From Paenibacillus faecis (GTDB taxonomy: Bacteria > Bacillota > Bacilli > Paenibacillales > Paenibacillaceae), in NCBI RefSeq assembly GCF_008084145.1, contig NZ_VSDO01000002.1:1054001-1118000 (forward strand): DNA of 64,000 nt, given 5' to 3'. Shown here piece after piece: positions 52,279 through 61,627 of the stretch. Every line of letters starts with the position of its first letter. Position 1 is the stretch's first letter. The notes below the pieces were generated by a model. It made no database searches. It had not been told where the DNA came from and saw nothing but the letters and a program-made list of their open reading frames with translations. The position numbers and the translations under genes were made by a program.

Positions 52279-53877
52279 ATGATGCATGTTCTGTTGGTGG
52301 ACGACGAACCCGGTCATGTTCTCGGTTTCAGCAAGCTGCTGCAAAGGCTGAAGCCGGACGTCGCCGTCAGTTCGGCACGAACCGGGGAAGAGGCGCTGCG
52401 GCTTTGCGAAGCCCGGATCTTCGATCTGATCTTCACGGACATTCAAATGCCGCGAATGAACGGGCTTGAATTTATGGAACGGTTGGAACCGGGCCAGCGG
52501 GGGAAGGTCGTTGTGCTGAGCGGGTACGATTTTTTTGAATACGCCAGGAAAGCGCTTACGTTCGGCGCGTTCGATTATTTGCTGAAGCCGGTCGACGCCG
52601 GAAGGCTGGAAGAGGTGTTCCGCCGGGCGGAGGCGCTGAATGAGCGGGAGCGGCTTGAGCGGATGAGGCAGCAGGAGCTGGCGGCGAGGATCGACCGCAT
52701 GGAGCCGGCCTACAGCGGGAAGCTGCTCCAAGCTTGGGCGGATGGAAGTCTGGAGGCCGAGCGGATGACGGAGCTCCGCGCGCTGCTCCCTTTTACTGGC
52801 CAGGGCGCGGCCTTATCGATCCGGAGCCGGTCAAAGTTCGGCCGGGTTGAGGCGGGCGAACTGCAGTCCCTCCTCGGACGGCGGGGAGGACAAAGCTTTT
52901 GCTTTGTCAGCGAGCAGGACGAGCGGGAAGTGATTTGCCTGCTCGGCGGCGATTCGCCGTCGGCGGCTTGCGAGACGGAGGCGGCGGAAGTGGAGGCCGT
53001 GATCGACGAGCTGGCGGGACGCCATGGCTCGGGAAGCCTGGCCGCCGGGATCGGAAGCCGGCGGGAGAGCTTGCTCGCGGAGGCGCATCTCAGTTTGCGC
53101 GAAGCCCGGCTTGCCTTGCTGGAGCGGTTTTATGAGGAGCGGATAAAGGTGTTCCCCGCCGGAAAATCACGCCTGGACGACAGCCGGCACCCGGTCGTGC
53201 CGACGGCCGCCGAGTCGGCCCTGGCGGAAGCGCTGCGGGCCGGCAACGAGGCGGCGTTGAAGGCGGCGCTGCATGCGTGTTTTGACCACTGGCGGCGCCC
53301 TCCTTTTCCGCTGCCGCACCGGCTGCGGGCCAAGTGCAAGCTCCTCCTGATCAAGCTGCTGGAAGGCCACGAGGTGCTTAGGGAGAGCGGGACCCATGAA
53401 CATTTCCTTTGGGAAATTGACGAGGTTTGCGACCAGGCTTCGGGTTTTGCGCAGCTTGAGGAAGGCTGTCTGGAGGTGCTGCGGAAGGCCGTCCGTACGG
53501 TGGCGACGTGGAAAGAGGATCGGCGAAACCGGCTCGTCCAGCAGTGTCTGGATTTTATCGATGAGCGGTATGCGCACGATATTTCGCTGGAATCCACGGC
53601 GGAACGGTTTGGGCTTAGCCCGGGATATTTCAGCCAATATTTCAAAAACAAGCTGAACATCAATTTTACGGCCTACCTCACCCAGGTCCGGCTCAGCAAA
53701 GCCAAAACCTTTCTGGAGCGGGAGAACAAGCGGATCTACCAGGTGGCCGAGGCGGTCGGATATTCGGACGTGAAATACTTTAACCGCGTCTTCAAAAAAG
53801 AGTTCGGCATGACGCCGGAGGAATACCGCAAAACGCTCCGGCTGCTGCAAGGAAAGCGGGGCCGGTCGCCGGAATGA
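52279..53877 (+). CDS. YesN-type AraC response regulator
   Basis: A 532-residue regulator. Receiver at about 1-120: VDDEP pocket, phospho-Asp in IFTDIQMPRMNG, LSGYDFFEYARKALTFGAFD and the LKPVD lysine. A helical linker of about 310 residues follows, then AraC helix-turn-helix motifs (AERFGLSPGYFSQYFKNKLN, AEAVGYSDVKYFNRVFKKEF, GMTPEEYRK). ATG 52279 (or 52282) follows AAAGGAGGGAG, and a TATAAT-like box at about 52251 may give the pair its own promoter. The stop overlaps the sensor kinase start. It is likely to control this second sugar operon. Confidence 0.9.
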   Translation: MMHVLLVDDEPGHVLGFSKLLQRLKPDVAVSSARTGEEALRLCEARIFDLIFTDIQMPRMNGLEFMERLEPGQRGKVVVLSGYDFFEYARKALTFGAFDYLLKPVDAGRLEEVFRRAEALNERERLERMRQQELAARIDRMEPAYSGKLLQAWADGSLEAERMTELRALLPFTGQGAALSIRSRSKFGRVEAGELQSLLGRRGGQSFCFVSEQDEREVICLLGGDSPSAACETEAAEVEAVIDELAGRHGSGSLAAGIGSRRESLLAEAHLSLREARLALLERFYEERIKVFPAGKSRLDDSRHPVVPTAAESALAEALRAGNEAALKAALHACFDHWRRPPFPLPHRLRAKCKLLLIKLLEGHEVLRESGTHEHFLWEIDEVCDQASGFAQLEEGCLEVLRKAVRTVATWKEDRRNRLVQQCLDFIDERYAHDISLESTAERFGLSPGYFSQYFKNKLNINFTAYLTQVRLSKAKTFLERENKRIYQVAEAVGYSDVKYFNRVFKKEFGMTPEEYRKTLRLLQGKRGRSPE

Positions 53878-55760
53878 TGCCGTTCTTCCGCCGGTTCGCC
53901 CGGCTAAAATTTCGCACCAAGCTGATCGTCTACTATGTTCTCCTGATCACCCTCCCTATGATCCTGATCAGCTACGCCTATTACCGGACCAGTTCGGACA
54001 TTATTCTCAAAAATGCCAGCGACAGCATGCGGGAGGTCGTGAAGAAGAACAATCAGTACAACGACATTGTCCTCAACCGGATCAAGGATCAATCGCTATC
54101 CCTTCTGGCGGACCCGGATTTGTTCCGGCTCTTCGACAGACCCCGGCCCACGGATCTGCTGGAGCTTCTTCGGATGGACCGGGAGGTGTCCGAAATTTTG
54201 AACAAATATTATGCCTCGGAGCCGGGAATCGGCAGCGTACAGCTGGTGACCAGCTATTACAGCTTCGGCGGCATGGCTTCGTCGACGTCCCGTCCGACGT
54301 TCGTTTCCGTAAGGCCCGAGAAGCTTCACGCTTCAGGGGTGTATCAGCAGGCCGCGCGGGCGGACGGCAGGCTGATCTGGGTCCCGACCTACGATTTCGC
54401 CAAGCAGTTCGATCAGCAGGAGCTGGCGGACATGGATCCCGGGTACAGGTACGTGTTTTCGGCGGCCCAACTGCTCAAAAGTTCCATCGTGCAAAACGGA
54501 GTCGTCCACAGTTGGGGAGAACGCACCGAGAATCCGCTGCTGCTCATCAACTTTAACGAGAGCTTCTTCCGTTCCTCCCAGGTAAGCGGAAGTGCCATCG
54601 AGGGCGCAACGATGTACGTCGTCTCGGAACGGGGCGACATCGTGGCTCATCCGGACGGCGGGAAAATTGCCCGTACGGAAGCCGCGGATTGGCTGAAGGC
54701 CGCGGTGCGGACCGGGACGGGAACGTTGGTTTCGCGCGTGAATGGGGAGAAGGTGCTGATCTGCTACGATACCTCCGAAATCACGGGCTGGCTCAGTGTC
54801 CTGGTTGTCCCCTACGGCAGGTTGATCAGCGATTTGCCGCTGATTCACACCTACAGTTTGTATATCGCGGCCGTATTAATCGGGGTTTCCGTGGCGGTGG
54901 CGTACATGATTTCGGGCCGGCTTACGAAACCGATCAAGAAGCTGCTGGTGGCGATCCAGTTGACCGGCAGCGGCGTGTTTTCCACCAAAATTCCCGAGCA
55001 GGACGATGTCGAGTTCGGCATTTTAATCCGGAAATTCAACCAGATGAACGAGAAGATCAGCGACCTGATCGATGAAAACTACAAAACCCAGCTTCGGGAG
55101 AAGGAAGCGGAAATCATGGCGCTCAACCTGCAGTTGAATCCGCATTTTCTCTACAATACGTTGAACGTCATCAACTGGATGGCGCTGGAACGGAACGAAA
55201 CCGCGATCAGCCAAATGCTGGTCAGCCTGTCGACCATGCTTCAATATACGGTCAAAAACAAACAGGAACTGGTGAGTTTTGGCGATGATCTGATCTGGCT
55301 CAAAAGCTATCTGCACATTATGGAGATGCGGTACTTCGGCGTGTTTGAAACCCGGTACGAGCTGGACGAGATCCCGCTGGACTGCCGGGTGCCGAAAATG
55401 TTCCTTCAGCCGGTGGTCGAGAACGCCATCATCCATGGTTTTTCCTCCGTTTCGAACGGAGGCTTGCTGCGCATCGCCGGGCGGGATGCAGGGGACCGCC
55501 TGGAATTTATCGTGGAGGACAACGGCAGGGGGATGGAAGCGGAAGCGCTGGAATCGCTCTGGCGTCCTGAAGCGGCCGGGGTGGGCCTGAAGAACGTGAA
55601 TAACCGGATCAAATTGTTGTATGGCGAATCCTACGGGATGCAGGCTTTTTCGATTCCCGGGGGAGGGACGCGGATGAAAATAACGCTGCCGAAACAAAGC
55701 GGGATGGAAAGGCTGCCGGAACCCGGAAAGGAGGTGATGCGGAGGTTGGGCGAGCGATAG
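53874..55760 (+). CDS. YesM-type sensor histidine kinase
   Basis: A 628-residue membrane sensor. The first transmembrane helix lies near residues 14-34, then comes an extracellular Cache-like domain, then a second helix near 325-345, HAMP, the His_kinase motif LNLQLNPHFLYNTLNVINWM and an HATPase_c domain (FLQPVVENAIIHGF, DNGRGM, GVGLKNVNNRI). It partners the regulator encoded immediately before it; ATG 53874 overlaps that stop. It probably senses an extracellular sugar, perhaps through the binding protein of the same operon. Confidence 0.9.
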   Translation: MMPFFRRFARLKFRTKLIVYYVLLITLPMILISYAYYRTSSDIILKNASDSMREVVKKNNQYNDIVLNRIKDQSLSLLADPDLFRLFDRPRPTDLLELLRMDREVSEILNKYYASEPGIGSVQLVTSYYSFGGMASSTSRPTFVSVRPEKLHASGVYQQAARADGRLIWVPTYDFAKQFDQQELADMDPGYRYVFSAAQLLKSSIVQNGVVHSWGERTENPLLLINFNESFFRSSQVSGSAIEGATMYVVSERGDIVAHPDGGKIARTEAADWLKAAVRTGTGTLVSRVNGEKVLICYDTSEITGWLSVLVVPYGRLISDLPLIHTYSLYIAAVLIGVSVAVAYMISGRLTKPIKKLLVAIQLTGSGVFSTKIPEQDDVEFGILIRKFNQMNEKISDLIDENYKTQLREKEAEIMALNLQLNPHFLYNTLNVINWMALERNETAISQMLVSLSTMLQYTVKNKQELVSFGDDLIWLKSYLHIMEMRYFGVFETRYELDEIPLDCRVPKMFLQPVVENAIIHGFSSVSNGGLLRIAGRDAGDRLEFIVEDNGRGMEAEALESLWRPEAAGVGLKNVNNRIKLLYGESYGMQAFSIPGGGTRMKITLPKQSGMERLPEPGKEVMRRLGER

Positions 55761-55828
55761 AAACGAAGGATCGGATAAAGGGAGAGGGCTGTTCTGGTAA
55801 ATTGCGATTAGATGAGGAGGAGCGGCGC

Positions 55829-58800
55829 ATGAGAGGACACGGCTTAGGATTGGCTAAACCTTTGAAGGTACTATTCGGGGTAGTTGTCGCCAGTACGCTG
55901 GCTTTCGTTATCCCCCAAGCGGCTTCCGCCTACACGCTCTCCAATGGCGACTTCCGGGTGACGACCGGGGAGCATGGCGAGATCACGAACCTGCAAATCG
56001 TCGGGGATCGTTTTCCTACGAATTACGTGATGAACGCATCCAACGCCCCGCAGCAAAACACGCCGGACCATCAGTGGCTGGGTGAATTAATGTTTAAGTA
56101 CCGGCTGAACAACGGCGCCTGGACGACCGCCTGGACCAACCGGTCCGCCGACGGACGGACGCAGAGCCAGAACGGCAACACGGTCAACGTGACGTATCAG
56201 AATTCCAGCCATCCCGAAGGGATACGCAATTTTAAAGTCGAGCAATCCTACGCTTTGAACGGGGATCATTTGCGCTGGGCGATCAAGGTGACGAACACGA
56301 GCGGCCGGACGCTGGAAATCGGCGATTTCGGCTTGCCGCTTCCTTTTAACGAGTATTGGTCCGGAGGCAACAATGAACAAATTTACGAGTCCCGGGTCGT
56401 GACCCATTCCAACGTGGCGAACAACAATTCTTACATCACCGTGCAGCGCCCGAGCGGTATCGGCGACACCTTGCTGATGGTTCCCGATTCCACAACCGGC
56501 GCCGGATTTGAATATATGGACAACTGGCGGGTCGAGGAGCATCCCGGAAGCAAATGGGCCGCCGATCAAGGGGGCTGGTCCGAGGGTTTGACCGTGTTTT
56601 ATATTCACTCCAACGTCATCAAAAGTACAAACCGCGGTTACCTGCCGAATACCAGCCTGATTTTGAAACCGGGCGAGAGCAAAACGTACGCCTTCAAGTT
56701 TTTTAAGGCCGCAAACGAGCAGGCGGTGAAGGATCGGCTGTACGAGGAAGGCCTGATCGACTTCACGGTGGTTCCCGGCATGATTGTGCCGACGGATCAA
56801 ACCGCCAAGTTCAGCTTGCGGACGAAAAAGCCGATTCGCTCGGTTCAGGCGCAGCATCCTGCGCAAACGACGCTTGAGCCGATCGGTACGGAACCTGGAG
56901 GCCATCATTTGTACTCCCTGCGTCTCGGTAAACTCGGGACGAACGACATCACGGTCCACTACGGCGACGGCGAGAAAACGGTGCTGCAGTTCTACGCCAT
57001 CGAGCCGATTGCCGATGCGCTGCAGCGCCATGCGACGTTTATGGTGGAGCATCAGCAGTGGAATGTTCCCGGAGACCTGCGCGACAAGGTGTTTGACGAC
57101 TGGATGATGCAGACGAACTCGAAAAGAAATGTTTTTAACGGGTATTGGGGATGGGGCGATGATTGGGGGCTCACGCACGGGCAGTTCCTGGCCGAGAAAA
57201 ACGTGCAGAAACCGGTCGCCTCGGAAATTATCGCCGTGGATGAGTATCTGGAGACCGCGATCTGGACCCATCTGATGAACGGCCACCACGAGGATTATTT
57301 GATTCACGATTTCCTGATGCCTGAGCCGAACACGACGCCGACCTACCGGGGTTACGCTTATCCGCATGTGTACAACACGTATTTCAGCATGTACAAAATC
57401 GCGAAGCTGTACCCGGATCTGGTGGAATACCAACACCCCCGGTCCACGTACTTGCTTCGGGCCTACAATATTTTCAAGGCGCTGTATGAAGGACCGGTCG
57501 CCTACAATTGGAATACCGGGCTCATGGGCGAACTGTCGACGCCGGACATCATCAAGGCGCTGCAGGACGAAGGCTACACGGCGGAAGCCAACGATCTGAA
57601 GAACAAAATGGCCACGAAATACAACAATTTCAAGAATACGACATATCCTTACGGATCGGAGTACAACTACGACAATACCGGCGAGGAGTCGGTTTATACG
57701 TTGGCCAAGATGTACAACAATCTTTCGATGATGGAAAAAATCAACACGAAGGTGCGGGCGACGCGCGGTCATATGCCGCTGTGGTATTTCTACTCCGTCC
57801 CCGTGACGATTACGGGCGAGCCTTGGTGGAACTTCCAATATACGGTCGCGCTGCAGGGCTACGCGATGGACGATTGGGTCCGTAACCATTCCAAGCAGCC
57901 CGAAGTGGAGCAGCGTTTGACCTACGCCTCGAAGATCGGCAATGTCAGCGCGATCAACTCCGGGCAAATCAGCTCCGATCCGGCCGATATCGGCGCGGTG
58001 GCGTGGACCTACCAGATGACCAAAGGCAATCATGGGGCCCTTGGCGTCGGAGGCGGGCCGCTCTTTAACGGTTGGCGGGGGATGTCCGGGGAAGCCGATC
58101 TCGGCTTGTGGGGCGCGATCCAAATTTTGAGCGCCGACGTGGCGGTCGACCCGCTTTTCGGGGTGTACGGCTACGGCGCGGAGGTGACGGATGAGGGTAG
58201 CCGGTACGTGGTCGTTCCGAAAGACGGCGTCTTCCAGAAGCTGAATCTGATCACCGAGAAGTTCGGCATGGTCATGGAGCGGGATAAGTACACAGAGGCA
58301 GCGGTTTCGAAGGCGAAGGACGGTATCCGGTTTACGCTCGCGAGCGCAACGCCGGGGACGGCGCATACGACGCATGTCACATTTACCGGTCTCGCGCCGG
58401 GCTCCTACGATATTCTGATCAACGGCACCAAGGCGGGGACGGTGAGTTCGGTCGGCGGTAAACCGGCCGTGGCCGCGCTGTCGATCGGCGAGGCCGCCCG
58501 GTACGAGATCGAGCTTCAACAAGGCGACGGACCCGGGGAGCCGGAGCAGGTTGATCTGGCCCTGTCGGCGACGGCATCCGCCTCCTATGTATCCCCGTGG
58601 GAAAGCCTTGCCGGACTGAACGACGGCTATGAGCCGGTCCATTCGGCCGACCGCGGCCACCCCGTTTACGGAAACTGGGACAATCCGGGGACGACGCAAT
58701 GGGTCCAATACGATTGGAACGAGAACGTGACGATCGACCGGGTGGACGTGTATTGGTTCGACGACGATGCCGGGATCGACCTGCCGGCGTCTTACTCGAT

Positions 58801-58987
58801 CCAATACTGGAACGGGTCGGCCTGGGCGGAGGTCGGCAATGGATCGGGTTACGGGCTGCTGCCCGACCGGTACAACACGACCACCTTCGCGCCGGTAACG
58901 ACGAACCGGATCCGCTTAAACGTGAAGGCCAAAGAGGACTTCTCCACGGGCATCCAAAGCTGGCGGGTTTACGGACCTCAGCTGTAA
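55829..58987 (+). CDS. Large secreted DUF5695-like protein with C-terminal discoidin-like domain
   Basis: A 1052-residue exported protein. The signal peptide (GLAKPLKVLFGVVVASTLAF...ASA) is cleaved after about residue 35. An N-terminal beta-sandwich (about 40-330), an (alpha/alpha)-barrel-like central region with many Trp/Tyr (WGWGDDWGLTHGQFLAEKNV, WWNFQYTVALQGYAMDDWV) and a C-terminal beta domain (about 905-1052, VQYDWNENVTIDRVDVYWFD, RIRLNVKAKEDFSTGIQSWR) follow. The plan resembles DUF5695 proteins linked to polysaccharide breakdown, with a discoidin/CBM-like end. The activity is not established. ATG 55829 has GAGGAGG at six bases. It is probably the extracellular enzyme of the second sugar operon. 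Confidence 0.7.
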   Translation: MRGHGLGLAKPLKVLFGVVVASTLAFVIPQAASAYTLSNGDFRVTTGEHGEITNLQIVGDRFPTNYVMNASNAPQQNTPDHQWLGELMFKYRLNNGAWTTAWTNRSADGRTQSQNGNTVNVTYQNSSHPEGIRNFKVEQSYALNGDHLRWAIKVTNTSGRTLEIGDFGLPLPFNEYWSGGNNEQIYESRVVTHSNVANNNSYITVQRPSGIGDTLLMVPDSTTGAGFEYMDNWRVEEHPGSKWAADQGGWSEGLTVFYIHSNVIKSTNRGYLPNTSLILKPGESKTYAFKFFKAANEQAVKDRLYEEGLIDFTVVPGMIVPTDQTAKFSLRTKKPIRSVQAQHPAQTTLEPIGTEPGGHHLYSLRLGKLGTNDITVHYGDGEKTVLQFYAIEPIADALQRHATFMVEHQQWNVPGDLRDKVFDDWMMQTNSKRNVFNGYWGWGDDWGLTHGQFLAEKNVQKPVASEIIAVDEYLETAIWTHLMNGHHEDYLIHDFLMPEPNTTPTYRGYAYPHVYNTYFSMYKIAKLYPDLVEYQHPRSTYLLRAYNIFKALYEGPVAYNWNTGLMGELSTPDIIKALQDEGYTAEANDLKNKMATKYNNFKNTTYPYGSEYNYDNTGEESVYTLAKMYNNLSMMEKINTKVRATRGHMPLWYFYSVPVTITGEPWWNFQYTVALQGYAMDDWVRNHSKQPEVEQRLTYASKIGNVSAINSGQISSDPADIGAVAWTYQMTKGNHGALGVGGGPLFNGWRGMSGEADLGLWGAIQILSADVAVDPLFGVYGYGAEVTDEGSRYVVVPKDGVFQKLNLITEKFGMVMERDKYTEAAVSKAKDGIRFTLASATPGTAHTTHVTFTGLAPGSYDILINGTKAGTVSSVGGKPAVAALSIGEAARYEIELQQGDGPGEPEQVDLALSATASASYVSPWESLAGLNDGYEPVHSADRGHPVYGNWDNPGTTQWVQYDWNENVTIDRVDVYWFDDDAGIDLPASYSIQYWNGSAWAEVGNGSGYGLLPDRYNTTTFAPVTTNRIRLNVKAKEDFSTGIQSWRVYGPQL

Positions 58988-58995
58988 CCTCATAG

Positions 58996-59038
58996 AACCG
59001 GGGCCTTTCCGGGTTGGAAGGGCCCCGGTTATTTTTGT
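58996..59038 (+). terminator. Terminator after the secreted-protein gene
   Basis: AACCGGGGCC / GGCCCCGGTT (58996-59005, 59021-59030) is followed by ATTTTTGTTT. A strong end for the second sugar operon. Confidence 0.88.
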
Positions 59039-59118
59039 TTCAGGGACGATTGCAGCATATCGCAAGAGGCCGATCCTCCCAGAGAGCGAGGCGGCCCCTT
59101 TTCTAAACCGGATACCTG

Positions 59119-59127
59119 TGGTAAAAT
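59119..59127 (+). promoter_or_regulatory. Extended -10 promoter for the ABC-F leader
   Basis: TGGTAAAAT (TG at 59119-59120, TAAAAT at 59122-59127) is an extended -10 motif with no clear -35. Transcription would begin at about 59134, some 28 bases before the leader ORF. Confidence 0.5.
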
Positions 59128-59161
59128 ATAGGCGTATTTTTGGAAAAGCAGGTGTTAAACG

Positions 59162-59257
59162 ATGTATATTCGTCTTGTCAAACTGGTTAGGGAACTCCGC
59201 TCCGTACAACTGTTCACGATGAAGCATTGTGCGGAGCTTAATCGGGGAATCGTCTAG
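59162..59257 (+). CDS. Leader peptide upstream of the ABC-F gene
   Basis: A 31-residue reading frame, MYIRLVKLVRELRSVQLFTM then KHCAELNRGIV, from ATG 59162 behind AGCAGGTG. It contains an 11-bp stem (59199-59209 with 59227-59237). Its position 250 bp before an ABC-F gene, with terminator hairpins between, matches the plan of ribosome-mediated attenuation seen in ABC-F resistance genes (for example vmlR in B. subtilis). The peptide may serve only to position ribosomes. Confidence 0.6.
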   Translation: MYIRLVKLVRELRSVQLFTMKHCAELNRGIV

Positions 59258-59352
59258 ATTCCATATTCATCGGGTTATAGCTTAGCGTTTAAAAGCGTGC
59301 GGATCGATACGCTTATTTAAATGCGGCTACAATCCGAGTGAATGATTGATTA

Positions 59353-59387
59353 AAGGGCCATGGACAATGCTTTTGTCCGTGGCCCTT
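59353..59387 (+). promoter_or_regulatory. Leader hairpin 1 in the ABC-F leader
   Basis: AAGGGCCATGGACAA / TTTGTCCGTGGCCCTT form a 15-bp stem with a four-base loop. It is followed by GTGTTTGG, not a long T-tract. Confidence 0.7.
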
Positions 59388-59428
59388 GTGTTTGGTTCAA
59401 GGCTGTGCCATTCGCGGCAGCCAACCCA

Positions 59429-59478
59429 AAAGAGCAGAGGGCCGGCGTCTTGTTGACGCGGTTCCTCCGCTCTTTTTT
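59429..59478 (+). terminator. Leader terminator before the ABC-F gene
   Basis: A long stem (AAAGAGC...GCTCTTTT with inner GAGG/CCTC and GCGTC/GACGC pairs and loop TTGTT) ends in TTTTTTAT, 30 bases before the ABC-F start. Its 3-prime arm (CTCCGC, 59465-59470) could instead pair with GCGGAG in the leader ORF (59231-59236). Confidence 0.8.
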
Positions 59479-59507
59479 ATTTTGTTAGGGAAGAGAGGAA
59501 ATACGTA

Positions 59508-61037
59508 ATGAGTTTATTGGAAGTTTACGATTTGACGCACCGGTTTACGGACAAAACGCTATACCGAAATGCCGGATTGCAGCTGTTCAAGGGGGAGCAT
59601 ATGGGCATCGTCGGCCAGAATGGAGCGGGTAAAAGCACGTTGATCGACATTTTGACCGGGGCGCTGATCCCGGATTCCGGCACGGTGAAATGGCAGCCGG
59701 GTCTTAAGGTGGGGCATCTGGACCAGCACGCCGAGATCCGGGGATCGGACACGATTCGGGCCTATTTGCAAACGGCTTTTGCCGAGTTATACGCCTTGGA
59801 GAGCCGATTGAACGAGCTCTATGCGGAGATGGCCGCCTCTGGCGAATACGACAAGCTGGAGCAGGCGGCCAAGGTTCAGGAGAAGCTGGAGTCGGGAGAC
59901 TTTTATCACGTGGACAGCCGGATAGACAAGGTGGCTCAGGGACTCGGCATTCAGGCTATGGGGCTTGACCGGCCGATCCGGGAACTGAGCGGGGGGCAAA
60001 GAGCGAGGGTGATCCTGGCCAAGCTGCTGCTGGAGGAGCCGGATGTGCTGCTGTTGGACGAACCGACCAATTTTCTGGACCAGGAGCATGTGGACTGGTT
60101 GGCCGGGTTTTTGGCCGGTTTTGACAGCGCGTTTATCCTTGTCTCCCATGACTATCATTTCTTGGATAAAGTCACAACCTGCATTTGTGACATCGAGTTT
60201 GAATCGATCCGGAAATATACGGGCAAATACAGCGATTTCGTCCGTCAGAAGGAGCATCTGCGGAAGGATTACTTACGGCAGTATCACGCGCAGCAGAAGA
60301 TGATCGAAAAAACCGAGGCCTATATCCGCAAAAATATCGCCGGAGTCAACAGCCGCATAGCCCAAGGGCGGCGCAAACAATTGGAGCGCGTGGAACGGCT
60401 GGCCCCGCCGGCTTTCGCCCATAAGCCTTCTTTCTTCTTCAAGGAAATTCCGCTTACGGGGGAACTGGCCCTTTCGGTGAAGGGGCTGCAAATCGGCTAT
60501 GACCGGCCGCTGCTGCCCGGGCTGAGTTTTTCGGTGGGAGGTGGAGAAAAGGTGGGGATTACCGGCTTCAACGGGATCGGGAAATCCACGCTGCTCAACA
60601 CGCTGATCGGACGCATTCCCGCGATCGGCGGACAATTTCGGTTTGCGGAGAGCGTGCGGATCGGGTATTTTGAGCAGGAACTGGTTTGGGAGGATCTTGA
60701 AACTACGCCGATTCGCCATATCGCGGAGCATTACCCGCGAATGCCGGAGAAAGAAATCCGGCGCAGTCTGGCGCAATGCGGATTAAACGCGACGCTCGCC
60801 GCCCAGGCGATCGGCACGCTCAGCGGTGGGGAGCAGTCCAAGGTCAAGCTGTGCCGACTGGTGCTTTCGCCGTGCAATTTCCTGATTTTGGATGAGCCGA
60901 CCAATCATTTGGACGCTGAGACCAAGGAGGCTTTAATGGCGGCTCTTACCGGGTTTAAAGGCAGCGTGCTGATCGTATCGCATGAGCATCCTTTCTACCG
61001 GGGATGGGTGGACCGGGTGATGAAGATCGAAGGTTAA
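59508..61037 (+). CDS. ABC-F family ATPase
   Basis: A 509-residue cytosolic protein with two ABC ATPase domains and no membrane part. Domain 1 has GQNGAGKST (about 37-45), LSGGQ (about 160) and LLLDEPTNFLDQEH; domain 2 has GFNGIGKST, LSGGE and LILDEPTNHLDAET. The linker between them (about 235-310, charged helices) would reach toward the ribosomal P site. ABC-F proteins act on ribosomes as translation factors or antibiotic-protection proteins. The attenuated leader with a uORF favours a role in protection from ribosome-targeting drugs. The start follows GAGAGGAAATACGTA. Confidence 0.85.
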   Translation: MSLLEVYDLTHRFTDKTLYRNAGLQLFKGEHMGIVGQNGAGKSTLIDILTGALIPDSGTVKWQPGLKVGHLDQHAEIRGSDTIRAYLQTAFAELYALESRLNELYAEMAASGEYDKLEQAAKVQEKLESGDFYHVDSRIDKVAQGLGIQAMGLDRPIRELSGGQRARVILAKLLLEEPDVLLLDEPTNFLDQEHVDWLAGFLAGFDSAFILVSHDYHFLDKVTTCICDIEFESIRKYTGKYSDFVRQKEHLRKDYLRQYHAQQKMIEKTEAYIRKNIAGVNSRIAQGRRKQLERVERLAPPAFAHKPSFFFKEIPLTGELALSVKGLQIGYDRPLLPGLSFSVGGGEKVGITGFNGIGKSTLLNTLIGRIPAIGGQFRFAESVRIGYFEQELVWEDLETTPIRHIAEHYPRMPEKEIRRSLAQCGLNATLAAQAIGTLSGGEQSKVKLCRLVLSPCNFLILDEPTNHLDAETKEALMAALTGFKGSVLIVSHEHPFYRGWVDRVMKIEG

Positions 61038-61040
61038 AGT

Positions 61041-61070
61041 TAAGGCTGCCTAGTCAGGCGGCCTTATTCT
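61041..61070 (+). terminator. Terminator after the ABC-F gene
   Basis: TAAGGCTGCC / GGCGGCCTTA pair imperfectly around TAGTCA and are followed by TTCTTTC. A moderate terminator four bases after the stop. Confidence 0.6.
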
Positions 61071-61180
61071 TTCGGCTTGGTCTTATACACGCAATCTTTA
61101 TTCGGTCTGGACTATTAGCCATCCAATATATCGTGAACGCAGACAGGGGATCGGATATGTCTCCTGAACCACTGCCGGGT

Positions 61181-61384
61181 ATATAGAATTCCTGCGTATA
61201 TGCATGTTTTTTTCTTGCTCAGACCGAAAATTTTAAAATTCCTGCGATTCTGCAAGAATTTTCGACGAAACCGGCTCGATTCGCTTAAATCGTTAGAAAT
61301 ACCTGCAGATTTGCATCTTTTTTCGCATCCGCTCGTAAAACGGCCTAAATACCTGCAGATTTACATCTTTTTGGAGTTCGAAGT
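61181..61384 (-). repeat. Four-palindrome intergenic element, copy C
   Basis: Read on the minus strand, it aligns along its whole length with copy A. Plus-strand TGC starts of its four units are 61193, 61243, 61304 and 61354 (spacings 50, 61, 50), giving CCTGCGTATATGCATG, CCTGCGATTCTGCAAG, CCTGCAGATTTGCATC and CCTGCAGATTTACATC. The blocks CTCCAAAAAGATG, GAAAAAAGATGCAAATCTGC and CGAGCCGGTTTCGTCG match copy A. It lies between the ABC-F gene and the Spo0E-like gene. Outside it, 61071-61180 and 61385-61627 hold no gene that I can support. Confidence 0.85.
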
Positions 61385-61627
61385 GCGCTAGTGAAGTGAA
61401 TTTGGAAGGTGTGAAGCAGCCTTGCGGTTACATTTCCGGAGCATCATGCGTGTCTTTTAAATTTTACATAAAATCTCTTTTCAGGAGGTTATTTGGGCGA
61501 ATCTGTCGAAAGAAAGTAATACCACTTTGGGTTGGTGCGGACAATGCCGGGGTGGGATCCGCAATAACGGTCGCCAGTGCACAGCGGACGTATCACATAG
61601 ATATTTGAATTTACAGGAGTGTTCGCT

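Noticed and set aside
56087..58804. Open frame of about 900 codons on the strand opposite the secreted DUF5695-like gene
   Set aside because: It mirrors a G+C-rich real gene, has no family match or ribosome binding site, and its protein is arginine/histidine-rich, as expected from antisense of biased codons.
61396..61608. Frame of 70 codons before the Spo0E-like gene
   Set aside because: Weak start context and no recognisable motif. The sequence includes promoter-like DNA for the Spo0E-like gene.
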